Below, piece after piece: positions 35,801 to 46,399 of a stretch of 64,000 nt of DNA. Source of the DNA: Coptis chinensis (Eukaryota; Streptophyta; Magnoliopsida; Ranunculales; Ranunculaceae). The position numbers were made by a program, and so were the translations under genes. Each line of letters starts with the position of its first letter. The first letter of the stretch is position 1. The notes below the pieces were generated by a model. The model made no database searches. It saw only the letters and a program-made list of their open reading frames with translations, and was not told the DNA's origin. The stretch covers positions 56,069,501-56,133,500 of the forward strand of contig CM027377.1 of NCBI GenBank assembly GCA_015680905.1, read 5' to 3'.

Positions 35801-38171
35801 GAATGAAAGAGTCACAAGAGTCACAAGATAGAGATGGAACTTTAACTACTGGACACCAAACTCTCCTTGCTACTAGTCGGTAACACCTGGGGAAGATTAC
35901 ATAATGTGGCCATAATGGAATTTAGCGTGTTGGTTTTACTATGTCTCCATCACACACATTAAAACATCCCAGGGCCAAAAGCACACAACACTCCCCCACA
36001 ACGCTAAACTGGAGTTTTGAGCATCTTGAGCATGCTCCAAAAGTTAAGTTGAAGGAGATAGGCAAAACAATGTTAATATAAGACACTGCTGGTCTAACAA
36101 GGGGCAAATACACACCAAAACAAGCTAAAGGCAAAAACACACACCAGAACAAGATTTAACAAAGCAGACTTTGGAACATGTTGGACTTCATGAATAATCT
36201 CATGTTTAGGACCAGTCAATTGACTTCTAATCCTTTATGCGACTTATCGGACACTTTGGAACGTGGGGATTGTCTTTAATGGAAAGATATTTGATTTAGA
36301 CAAAATTTGTGGAAACCAAAGCATGTAATTGGTATCATCAGCTATGAAAAAGATTGAAATTTAGTTCGAATAAAACGATATCCAATTTGATGAACAACAT
36401 TCTAAAGTATTTGGGTGCCTTAACATAGAAATGGGTTTCGTTTGCAAGTTCAATCGTATTTTCTAGATAGAAAATTCCTTCCCCCCCCCCCCCCCAAAAA
36501 AAACAACAACAACAACCAAATACACACACCAAATTTAATAAATAAATCAAATCTAAAGAAACTGTTCTATAACAGATAGACACCAAAATGCATCTCTCTA
36601 TGGAATCAAATCACCCGTGTATTTAGAAACCAAATAAAACTTTAATAAAGAGATGTTTAAGCACAATGGGATATTTTCGTACATTTCATACAACATGAGA
36701 ATATATATTCCATATGAGTACAGGTAGGTCGAAGCAACTTGCACATATTTGCAATCCACTGTGTCTACCCAAAACTAAAGCAACACAAAATACAAGACTG
36801 GACTTACCTGTAAGCTAGATTTAGTAGAAGTCGCTAACGCGGTTGATTGTTCACCTTTGCTCCACCTATAAATAAGCATATGACAAGTAAGTGTAAAGGT
36901 CAAATTCTACAAATGACAAAATATTCAAGATTGAAATTAAAAATGCATAGGCACAACATAGAAAAGTATTAAACAACAATGATAATAGCAAGATTCCACC
37001 ACAAGCAATTCATTTACCAGATTCTCTATTTTATTTTTACTTTTATTAGTATTTAACTATTTATGATTTATGGATTTCACTTTACTAATACTTAACTATA
37101 TAAACCTGATTGGTCATTACTTGTAGGATGAAAAGCTTTGAAGATTAATTCTCAATGCCAGTGATAGATTCGAAGAAACCTTAAAGTAGACTACCAATAT
37201 AGTAGCTGGTATGCAACAAGGTTACTGTGGGTGGAGGCTTAGTAATTAGTTATGGATGCCAAAGAACGACATCCATATGAAGTGCCACTACCAGCTTTAA
37301 GTAATTGATAGCTCACCACCCAAGTTGATGGCTGTGGGCATGGATGACCATTGTGAGCTCATGATAACCTAGGTAAGTGCCCAACTAGCTCAACATATAA
37401 ACCTGGGGGCAAGCCATGAACAAATTTATCCTGCCCGAGTGACCGCATCTTCTTTCTCTATTCACAGATCATATTAGCCTTCTACTCTATATCATATTAA
37501 CCGTGAGTTGAAAATGATCCTTGATCCATATCAGCAGCTCAACAAGTCATAAATCAACTCTCCATCAGAGTTCAAATCCTAATTTCTACAACTTGCAACC
37601 ACAGTCAGTGGCCGACACGGCCGTTAATCTTTGAAAGTTTCATCATAATGAGGCCAAGACAGATCATTGCAATTGTTAGTCTTCAACAAGTAATTCCTAG
37701 TAAGTGCAAGTCATCAAACTAGTGTCCCTACCTTTGTACATTTATTTTGGGCTCATATCCGAATATCAAAACCCATAAAATTGCATGATTTATTTTTAAG
37801 TAGAATTGTTATTAAAATAAAAAGAAGCTGAAGGAAACTGAACTGGGCACTTTTTATATTTGCAGAGGAAGAAGAAGAAGAAGACTGTCCAATTTGGGGA
37901 TGAGCAGCAAATGCTTCCAGCCATCCATTCACATCAACCTATTATTATTATAAAGACACAACAAAAATAAACTAAAGAATTAATTCTATAAATGAACATA
38001 AAAAGATGACAAGTAGTACGTACGTACCTTGTTGAACCAGATGTTTCGAGCAGCTTCCACAGCTTGTTCTAAGTTGTTTAAAAGGTAGTGCTCTATCTGG
38101 GACATTTGTTTTGCAAATTGGGTACTCCCGCAACAAGCTAGAAAGTCCTTCTCCGTGAATCTTGACTCCAT
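32844..38171 (-). CDS. TTL: Bifunctional allantoin synthase TTL (OHCU decarboxylase / HIU hydrolase)
   Basis: Six minus-strand exons with GT-AG introns join in phase to 336 residues: 38028-38171, 37844-37938, 36808-36865, 34564-34665, 33799-33952 and 32844-33301. The enzyme does the last two steps of urate breakdown to S-allantoin in the peroxisome. The N-terminal OHCU decarboxylase domain spans residues 1 to about 170, with the conserved AAHPQIG His at 61, WSKGEQ at 81 and RYKNRPIVEFE at 135. The C-terminal HIU hydrolase (transthyretin-like) domain runs from about 210, with PPITTHVLD, and ends in the family signature YRGS. Between them residues 187-195 read RLNIISAHL, an internal PTS2 signal (RLx5HL). 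In Arabidopsis TTL, splice forms with and without this signal are known. Exon 6 starts two codons before it. No frame lesion was found. Intron 3, between exons 3 and 4, carries a copia LTR fragment. Confidence 0.9.
35101..35343 (+). repeat. Copia LTR fragment inside the TTL intron
   Basis: A 243-bp segment from TGCTGTAGCAAG to CTTCACA is followed directly by TGGTATCAGAGG, the copia primer-binding site. It therefore looks like a plus-strand 5' LTR with a short piece of internal sequence after it. No second LTR or recognisable pol sequence follows before 36808, so the element is truncated or degraded. Confidence 0.6.
35344..36807. other. TTL intron 3 remainder; no gene seen
   Basis: After the copia primer site there is some sequence with possible short frames but no identifiable domain. 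A C-tract (16 C) lies at 36481-36496. Confidence 0.4.
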
Positions 38172-39120
38172 CTCTGACTCTGTGACTGACTGTGTGTGGC
38201 TAGCTCTCTCCTTCTCGATGATTTTATGGTAGGAAGTCAGACGCCTTTCTTTCTTTTTTATTCTGATTTTTTTTAGTCTTACCTAAGGCCAGAGGTTACT
38301 TCGGTTCTGCGGGACCGTGTGTTTTTGGGCACCCATTTCCATCAACTCACCAAGGGTATATAATGACTATGTTTAGGCTATGTATAATTTGTAGTGGATA
38401 CCCCAAAAGTAATCAGTTTGAAACTGTTTGGTCTCTATATTTTAAAATTGAATGAAAATAACATCAAATTTTCCAGAAAAAATAACCACAAATCAACCGA
38501 AAGATAACCTGGATTAATTAGTAATTTCAAAATGACAACCAAACTTTAATTCAACATAATCTCCTTATTACTTGAAGTCCAACAAAAAAAATTGATAATT
38601 CAAAAGCATTGCACTAGATTGTGAAGATAGAGAAAAGATTGAAAATATAAAAAGAAAGAAATTGTGAAGATGGTTCTTCTTTAAATACCTAAATTCTATT
38701 TGTAGGTAATGCTTTGGTTTTTTGTTTTTTCAAATACACAAAAGAAAATATGGTGGGAGTTAGAACTTAAAACGGAAGAGGTGACAAATATTTATTTTAA
38801 ATCGTGAAGGCCGGCCGAAAAGAAGTCGAATGAATGAAGAAGGGAGGAGAAGAAGAAGTCATAGAGTGGGTGAAGAAGAAGGCTTTCTTCTGCAAGTTCT
38901 CGCGTTTGTTTTTTTTTTTTTTTTTCACACTAGTTGAATGAATATGGTTATCTTACCTTTCCCAAGAGATAACGTAATCCTTGTTATTGGGTCATTTCTG
39001 TTCTCTTTATTCATAAGTTGTGGCCCATATTCTGAAAATGGACCAAACAACTAAATACCTTATAAAGGGTCTTATACATTATACAGGCTACTCAAACCAT
39101 GCTGCCAAACAGACCCTATA
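38172..39120. other. 5' flank of TTL; no gene seen
   Basis: The promoter of TTL should lie at the left of this region (minus strand). A T-tract is at 38910-38926. No reading frame of interest. Confidence 0.35.
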
Positions 39121-39454
39121 TGAGTTAGTATACTGCATTACAGTGGGGCGTGAGCGGAGCATAGCCTTTCATTAATTATAAATTATATTTTTTAATTTAA
39201 TTAATTATAAAAATCTCACTCGTTAAATTAATTATTATTTAATTATAAATTTTCTTCTGAAAAAAAAAAATTAATCACAACAGTTGGACTAAAATTAAAA
39301 GACTTTCAAAAAAATTCAAAATGTCCAGATAGAAGATTAGGTAAACCATAATCTCATGTTACTTAAAAGATTGAAATAAAAATTGAAAATTAGCCCAACC
39401 ATGTAACCCTATTACTCAAACGCTTTGAAGTTAGGAAAACAATCATAAGTCCAG

Positions 39455-39765
39455 AGTGCCACTTTGGCATAATTAAACGCAGTTCTACACAATGATAAAT
39501 TTTTATTTTATCATGTCCCAAATCCCTTTAACAGTCTCATCAATTACTAATGTAGTCATTGTACTAGTAGTCTAGTATGCAATTTTGCGACTATAAATTT
39601 AATATTTATTATCCGTAAATGAAAAAATTCAATTGGATTTCATATAATTACTTCTATATTTCTTTTTTCTGGACTATGTCATGAATAATCTATAATTCAA
39701 GTAGTCTTTTAAAATATTCTATGTCTAGAAAACCCATTAGTATATTACTAAGGCACCAATTGTAA
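39455..39765. repeat. Diverged direct repeat, copy 1
   Basis: The segment from GTGCCACTTTGGCAT through TTCTACACAATGATAA to CTAGAAAACCCATTAG and AAGGCACCAATTG recurs in the same order and orientation at 40490-40860. The copies are clearly related but differ by many substitutions and indels. Confidence 0.55.
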
Positions 39766-39984
39766 ACAGATCCAAAACCTAGTTTCACCCGGCAAAGACC
39801 ACTTCTCATCCTCTATCCAGGCAGAAATGGAACAGTGGAAGTATCATTACAAGCCAGACGGCAAGAGCACATGAGAAACGAGTTGTAATGTGTTGAGTCC
39901 TACATCACATTTGAAGAGTGGAACGTCTCCAGATGATTTAAATTTATTTTCTAGGTATGACAAGTTTTTCATGAAATGGGAAAA

Positions 39985-40202
39985 TCAATTAAGTTGAATT
40001 GTCGTAAAGTAACCAACCAAACTCGAGACCTTAACACTTGCAATATCTGGATCAATTTGATTCGGTCAGCAAAAATAATGACAGATGAACGATTCAATTA
40101 AGTTGAATTGTCGTAAAGTAACCAACCAAACTCGAGACCTTAACACTTGCAATATCTGGATCAATTTGATTCGGTCAGCAAAAATAATGACAGATGAACG
40201 AT
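39985..40202. repeat. Perfect 109-bp tandem duplication
   Basis: 39985-40093 and 40094-40202 are identical as far as I can read (both begin TCAATTAAGTTGAATTGTCG and end GACAGATGAACGAT). No known element boundary coincides with it. The identity implies a recent event or a local assembly error. Confidence 0.85.
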
Positions 40203-40489
40203 TGCATCTAGTATATGTAAGGCTGAAATACAAATATTATGTGTCTTCATATGGGAGTTGGGACACAGCCGGATAAGTTATACTACAAAATAAAAAAAAG
40301 TTATTTGTTACTAAAGGATCCAATTTGTGTTGCGCAGACTCCAAAAAAAAAATGATTATTACAGGTATGTCATTAAAATTCAAAAATCTATAAAAAATAA
40401 TTATTACTCAAATGCGCTTTGGCCACAAAAAAGGGATTCGAAAACCCCAAACTTAAACTAAAACCAGGGTCGCTTTAAACTAAGTCCAA

Positions 40490-40860
40490 AACGAGTGCCA
40501 CACCGCTTGGCATTATTAAACGCGATTCTACACAATGATAATTTTATATTTTATCAAAATCCCAAATCCCAAAAACGATGTGGTAAGGTACTTTGGGATT
40601 TGATTTAAAAAATCTACTAATGTAGTCATTTTTGTACTCTAGTATGCCGTTTTGGATTCGACTTCGAAAAATATAAAATTTATTTTCCGGCTCTTGCAAA
40701 ATTCAATCGTTTCATTTAATCCAAAACGCACTAGGGGTCGTTTAAGTTTCTTTTTTCTGGAACTTTTTGGATAAAGATACTCAAAATTTTTAATTTTTAA
40801 TAATTTTTTTATTCTTTTCTAGAAAACCCATTAGTTATAATAATAAGGCACCAATTATGC
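40490..40860. repeat. Diverged direct repeat, copy 2
   Basis: Counterpart of 39455-39765 about 1.04-1.09 kb downstream: GTGCCACACCGCTTGGCAT, TTCTACACAATGATAA, CTAGTATGC, CTAGAAAACCCATTAG and AAGGCACCAATTATG occur in the same order. This could be a pair of old LTRs of a short element or a segmental duplication. Confidence 0.55.
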
Positions 40861-41512
40861 CCAAAAAACAAATTGGGGTCCGGCAGTAATAGGACTCAAA
40901 AAAATATAGGATAACAGATCAGCTCATGGCAGCACTAGCTTTAAGCATCGAAGTTGTGAATTGATTCAGTGCACGACAACATTTCCAATTAACTTCATAA
41001 GGATGAAAAGGATGTCGACACCTAGAAGACATTAACAACTCGCCCCTGTAACTACTAAATCACTCACCCATGCTCTGCTTTATCATAAGCATTGGATTTA
41101 TGTTTGGGTGAAAATGTGAAGCTGTCTGTAACCTTGCCAAGCAACATCTCAGAAATTTTTATCTACATGGAAAATGGAATACAGCAGCTTAAAAATATGC
41201 ATCACAGCTAAATGATGGTTTATGGTCTATTGATCCGATCAAAGTACATACCTAGTCAGCCGCAGATTCGAAGGCCATTAGCGTCTCAAGGTCATCACGA
41301 CCACAATAGCTTGGTGGACGCCAGTTCAGCCGTTGTGGGATAACATCTAATAAGCCTATAGGAACATACCTATATGTATAGCTAAGCCATTCAAGCAAGA
41401 AGTGCCTGGTTGCCTCCACACCTGCATATGCATAAAACATGTTAACTTCCGGATACCTCCAGATATAGTTGTCTTTGGCTTTGTCAAAAAAGCGGCAACT
41501 ATGCCTCTCTTA

Positions 41513-42869
41513 GGGGGCGTTTGGCAACTCAACATAAGTCATAAGCCATCGAGCTAAAAAGCTCTTTTTTTTATTTTTCACTTAATGCAGAGCATAAGCA
41601 CGTTTGGGAAATTACAATTTTTAAAATTAAAAAGTTGAAACGAAATAGCTAAGAAGTTAGAAGTCTGTTTGATAAAAACACTCAAAAGTACTTTTTCGTT
41701 AGCAAATACTAGCCATTAGGCCGGCCCATGGTCAAATTGTTACATTATATGTTTTTACTAATGTAGTATTGCAAAAATAAGAACAATAAGAATATGTGAT
41801 TAACTTTGTATAATTAATATTGAAGAAAAACACACATATTCAATGAAGCCTTTCATTCACACAATCGAATATTGATCCTTCATAATGTCCTCTAAGATAC
41901 ATAATATATTTCTTGTAATGGAACAGGATATATATTTGCTAAAAATTCACTAATAGATGCATATATATATCAATGACATATGGAATTGACATACTTAATC
42001 TAAAAAACGACTTGGGGATACTCTAAGTTTGATTTTTGGTAGATATTATCTCCCTACCATGGATAGTAGCTCTTCACAAAAAATCGTGCCAATTGAATAT
42101 GTCTAGTCTTGTCAAAAGAGTGTTAAAATTCAGACCGTCCGATAAATTTTTTTTGAACTCAATTTTTGGTAGGATTATCAACTGTATTTATTACCCAAAC
42201 TAACAATCCTTCATGGCAATGGGATATGAAAGGGATTTTTAGTAGTCGAATGTTTTTGTTTTTTAGGATTTGATAGTTTAAAGTCGACAAGTTTTTTTTT
42301 TTAAGAATCAATATTTGTGTTTTATTGATTTAGATTTAGATTACAATTACCATTAAATTACAATTACTATTAAATTGAAATCAATTTTAAATATCAGTAT
42401 ATATAGATCTCAAATATTACCAAGCAAGTTGTGGGTGTTTGGGTGAAAATGTGAAATGGAGCTCTTATCCTTTTCCAAGGAACCGGGTTCGAGACAGTTT
42501 ACATGCTCTTTTTGTTTTTATTAAAATTTTAATGATAAAATCAAAAAAATAAAATTGTAACTGAATGATGGTTTATGGTCCATTGATCTTCATGAAAGGA
42601 ATGGCTATGCTCAACCGGATTCGAAAATACCATAAGCGTCTGGACCATGAACTAGTATATCTAATAACAAATGAGATACAAAGCACAAAGGAAAAATTAA
42701 AAAGCAATGAAAATAGGCTATATAAGTATAATTTTTGTCTTTCAAAAAGCTATATTTTTGTCTTTCTTGCTTTATGTTTTTTTAACTTCATAAAAATGCC
42801 AAACGTCCGGATTTTGTCTTTCCAGATATAGTCAGTCTTTGGCTTTTGGAGGTGTTGCAAAACGGCCCC
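41513..42869. mobile_element. PIF/Harbinger-like non-autonomous element
   Basis: The left end GGGGGCGTTTGGCAAC and the right end GTTGCAAAACGGCCCC are imperfect inverted repeats. Both are flanked by TTA (41510-41512 and 42870-42872), the 3-bp target preferred by PIF/Harbinger elements. No transposase frame is seen in 1.36 kb. A direct repeat containing CCAGATATAGT and GTCTTTGGCTTT lies just outside the left end (about 41460) and just inside the right end (about 42822). Located in an intron of the DUS3-like fragment. Confidence 0.65.
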
Positions 42870-43600
42870 TTAATTTACGAGCAATGAAGCAATTGCAAAC
42901 AAAAGAAAGTGCAGAACTATTCAATTGTGAATGATGAATCCATAAATTGTTACATCGTGCTGCAAAAGCTCAAAATTTCTCTTCAAGACCTCTGCTTTAT
43001 GACCTGTTACTATCAATGAAGAAGTCAGCCAAACGGACAAATTCCTTTAGTGTCTCATCTAATGAGTTCTCAGTTCTTACACTTGGTGCAGCCAAGGGAA
43101 GTCAATGATGTAAACCACATCAAGATGGCTGTCCTTGTAGATGGGGTTTGAAAACCTTCATCTAGTGGCAGAGAGGTTGAAATTTCTAATTTTACAGTTC
43201 GAGGTTGCAAATTTATTCCACTAATAATACTTCTTCATACAATATGTTTTGTTGGATTTTTTTCCAGTATAAAGCAATTATGCATCATCGGTATTTACAT
43301 CTATAGATGAATTCAAGATGTTTCATTAGATAGTTGAGATAAGGGAAATGTTTGGTTTGCTGATTGTCACATGGTGTGGTGTTTATCTGTGAAAAGGGAG
43401 TCTCAAGAAATGTTACAATGCTCGTCAAAAAGCCTATGACAATCATTGTTTAAAGAGATATTTTACAGGAACTACAAAGCTGAACAAAGCAGTTAAGGAA
43501 ATACCTAGATATAGTACTACAAAAAGAATATAAAAGTTATTTGCCAAAACCAAGAGGAGTCGAGGTGGACATGAACAAAAGCAAGTTTTATAAAATGGCA
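42870..43600. other. Intronic/intergenic DNA, no gene seen
   Basis: Part of the long intron of the DUS3-like fragment. No frame or repeat structure could be identified. Confidence 0.35.
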
Positions 43601-43609
43601 TGTAAAAGG

Positions 43610-43824
43610 TTATATTAAAGGGGGCGACTACACCATATGGCCCAGCAAAAAAAAACCATCCGAAATCAACTGTGATTGGCTGGTTTAGAGAGAGAAAACA
43701 AGAGAGAGGAGATAGAAAAAGAGTTTGAGTTGTTATTTTATTTTTATCAACCAATCACAGTCGACTTTGGACGTTTTTTTTGTGCTGGGCCTTGCGTTTT
43801 AGTTCTATCCTATATTAAACCCTT
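43610..43824. mobile_element. Foldback/MITE-like element
   Basis: Two arms of about 75 bp are inverted copies of one another. The left has TATTAAAGGGG, GGCCCAGCAAAAAAAA and CAACTGTGATTGGCTGGTT. The right has AACCAATCACAGTCGACTTTG, TTTTTTTGTGCTGGGCC and TATATTAAACCC. A loop of about 70 bp lies between them. The arms would form a strong hairpin. The exact ends and target duplication are not resolved. Confidence 0.6.
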
Positions 43825-44439
43825 CAACACCACAATAATAGTATTTCAAAGAATGCATGGCATTAGAGGCACTGGTTATGCATATATTATGAGCATTATT
43901 GGATTGACAAGACTCGTGACATACCTTTTGTATGGGATCCCCAGTGTTGAAGGCCGAAATTGGCGTAGTCTTTGAGAATATTCAATCTTTCACCTGAAGA
44001 GATGTCCCGGTGCCTCTGTTCCTTGATTTCAGTAAATATCCAAGGTTGTTTCGCAAAAGTGCATTTATTCATCATCACCATTTTGGAAATTCAAATCTTT
44101 AAAAAGTAATTCGTAAAATGAACAATTAAAGAAAATGAATATATACTTTAAAAAGACATAACATATAATGTCAATATTTCTCTAAAATATCAACATTGCA
44201 ATGAATATTTTTTTTAAAGCTCCTATATGTCTTCATTGAGACTATAGTTCCCATGAATTTGGCTGTTGTCCACTCCACCCAACCCGCAACATTGTCAAAA
44301 AATTATCAATAGCTCTGAATTAGCCAACACCCTAATAGTAGAATTGCTAGAAATCATATTTTACTCCGTTTTAAGAGAAGAATAGGAATTTGAGACAGAA
44401 ACATCGGAATGAAGACCCAATATGAGCACTTCCGAATTA

Positions 44440-44850
44440 TCCTAGTTTCATTATTGTGTGTAGCGCCTGGGGCCATGTCTCCCGAACGATCAAAGTACGG
44501 CCAGTCATCTAATATCAAATCAATCGGTAGATCTCACTTCCTTTCCCCCATACCATAGCCGGAAGGGATAGCGTATCTACAAAAGACAAAGTACAGGACC
44601 CTTACCCTTAATTTTGTTTAGATCGCGGCTCGAATGACAGCCTGTGTTAAGCATGCTTATTTGACAGACTATAGATTCACGTCTATAGTCCTTGCTGCAT
44701 TGACAAAGATTGATTCTAGAGTCGGTTACGTTATCTTTGTTGGTCAAACGGCTTACTTACCCTTAATTTTGTTTAGACGCAGCTCGAATGACAGCCTGTG
44801 TTAAGCATGCTTATTTGACAGACCATAGATTCACGTCTCCGTTCCCAAGA
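44440..44850. other. Organelle-like segment with a 154-bp direct repeat
   Basis: CTTACCCTTAATTTTGTTTAG, then GCTCGAATGACAGCCTGTG and TTAAGCATGCTTATTTGACAG, occurs at about 44602 and again at about 44756 with few differences. Composition and word use (CTCCCGAACG, GGAAGGGATAGCG) resemble plant mitochondrial DNA more than the surrounding AT-rich DNA. No RNA or protein gene is recognised. Confidence 0.4.
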
Positions 44851-45393
44851 AACCAGGGAATTCTTATTTTTCCTCCTACCTTCCACTCATATTATGAATA
44901 TACTTTTGAGAGTTTCTTTTTGGTTATTGGTATACACTAATAAGGCAGTTGTTAGGTAGTTAAAAAGAAAGAAAAAAACGACAATTCACATGGTTGTTTA
45001 TCTGCGAAGAGAAATGCCAACTCAAGAATAAATGGTTACCCGACTCTATAAAAGTAGCACATAAAACACTGTTTTGAACCCTCAAGTTTATTTTCCTAAG
45101 GTTATCCACAGTAAGAATCCGCATATGAAGCATACCACACAAAAATTGTAATATTCTATGTTGACGGAAGTTTTTGTAAACCTTAATATAATCAATTAAT
45201 CATCATGTTAAAAGAACACACTAGAGGCATTGCGTACAATTTTGAAAACGAAAGGGAACAACGAAATCGAAATACACATCAATGTTCTAAGGCTACCCAC
45301 ACACACACAAATAAGAAAACCAATTAAGGGAAGACTGAGATGCCAGCTCGAAGAATAGTTTGTTTATTGGCATACATATATGTACCATAGAAC
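44851..45393. other. No gene seen
   Basis: AT-rich spacer between the organelle-like segment and the maturase fragment. Confidence 0.35.
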
Positions 45394-46399
45394 CTAAGAT
45401 TCTACAACACCCTTCTCACTTACAATATTCCCCCCACCCGCTGTATAGCGCAATGTTGGATGTATCACCCTACGACAGTTTATGTGATCTAAGAACTGAA
45501 TTCCTTTGTTGATGTGTTCTATCTCCACTGTCGAATTGTCTAATCTAAGCCAATATTTACTCTCACAAAATTCAACCAATGCCTTACTTATTATCTCTAC
45601 GGCATCCTCTCTAGGCCCTCGAATTCCAATTACGAAATGACCCCCATACCGAATGTAGTCCATTTTCCTTGTCTTTTCCCTCCCACTTGATTGCATAAAT
45701 TCTGGCCAAGCAGGATTGTGACGACCATCAGTAATGGAGTCCTTCCATATAGAATTGAACTTCAAGGGACAAAAGTACTTAATAATCTTTTCTTCCATCC
45801 AATTATCAAACCTAGTAAGGTATACATTACCAAGCAAAGGGCTCAGAATCCCCCAATGACCAGAGGAAGGGACCATTGCCGCTTCCATATAGAATTGAAC
45901 TTCGAGGGACAAAAGTACTTAATAATCTTTTCTTCCATCCAATTATCAAACCTAGTAAGGTATACATTACCAAGCAAAGGGCTCAGAATCCCACAATGAC
46001 CATAGGAAGGGACCATTGCCGCTTCCATATAGAATTGAACTTCGAGGGACAAAAATACTTAATAATCTTGTCTTCCATCCAATTATCAAACCTAGTAAGG
46101 TATACATTACCAAGCAAAGGGCTCAGAATCCCACAATGACCATAGGAAGGGACCATTGCCGCTTCCATTGGCGAAAAACTAAAGAAGGTTCTCAACCAAT
46201 ACAGATCAGGTTTCGGCTCATTCTCATTAAGAATTTTCTTCCTAGTCCCCTTTTTTTTTTTTGCTTTTTCTTCTTCGTTCTTTTTCATTGTTCTAGGTTC
46301 CTCTTTCTTCTTTTTCACTTGATTCCTAACAGGAGTCTTCTCTTTTTTCACTTGATTCCTAACAGGAGTCCTAAGAGCTGATTTGATCAACCCCAACAC
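45394..46399 (-). pseudogene. Nuclear group II intron maturase fragment (nMAT4-like)
   Basis: Minus-strand pieces of the reverse-transcriptase domain of a plant nuclear maturase, the proteins that help splice mitochondrial group II introns. Visible blocks are GILSPLLGNVYLTRFDNWME, KTRKMDYIRYGGHFVIGIRG (the position of the catalytic YxDD box reads YGGH) and WLRLDNSTVEIEHINKGIQF, then FLDHINCRRV. The best match from memory is nMAT4. The C-terminal splicing (X) domain is missing because the frame stops at 45394 after SEKGVVES. A 140-bp segment is present three times (45741-46160). Because 140 is not a multiple of three, each repeat changes the frame, which fragments the ORF. A Lys-rich low-complexity stretch with a repeated TPVRNQVKKE unit precedes it (46300-46399). 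Confidence 0.7.
45741..46160. repeat. 140-bp tandem triplication inside the maturase fragment
   Basis: Three head-to-tail copies, 45741-45880, 45881-46020 and 46021-46160, each start CTTCCATATAGAATTGAACTT (first base varies) and end GACCATTGCC. Only a handful of differences separate them, so the event is young. Confidence 0.9.

Larger units (their letters stand above)
41064..44060 (-). pseudogene. C-terminal exons of tRNA-dihydrouridine(47) synthase-like gene (DUS3)
   Basis: Three minus-strand exon-like segments are joined by in-phase GT-AG signals. About 43925-44060 has [19 protein letters not shown]. 41252-41421 has VEATRHFLLEWLSYTYRY, VIPQRLNWRPPSY and RDDLETLM. 41064-41162 has ISEMLLGK and FSPKHKSNAY and ends in TGA. 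These match the C-terminal part of the plant DUS3-like family, which reduces uridine 47 in tRNA. The conserved Trp codon at the end of the middle exon reads TAG (AAD-stop where the family has AADW). The FMN-binding TIM barrel and the N-terminal zinc fingers are absent, and sequence upstream of PWIF diverges. So this is a truncated, inactivated copy. Its introns hold a Harbinger-like element and a MITE. Confidence 0.75.

Noticed and set aside
36481..36496. C- and G-homopolymers at 36481, 46643 and 48757 as regulatory quadruplex sites
   Set aside because: Single homopolymer runs without the spaced G-runs of a quadruplex and with uncertain length in assemblies; only the copia run at 16310 has a clear role as polypurine tract.
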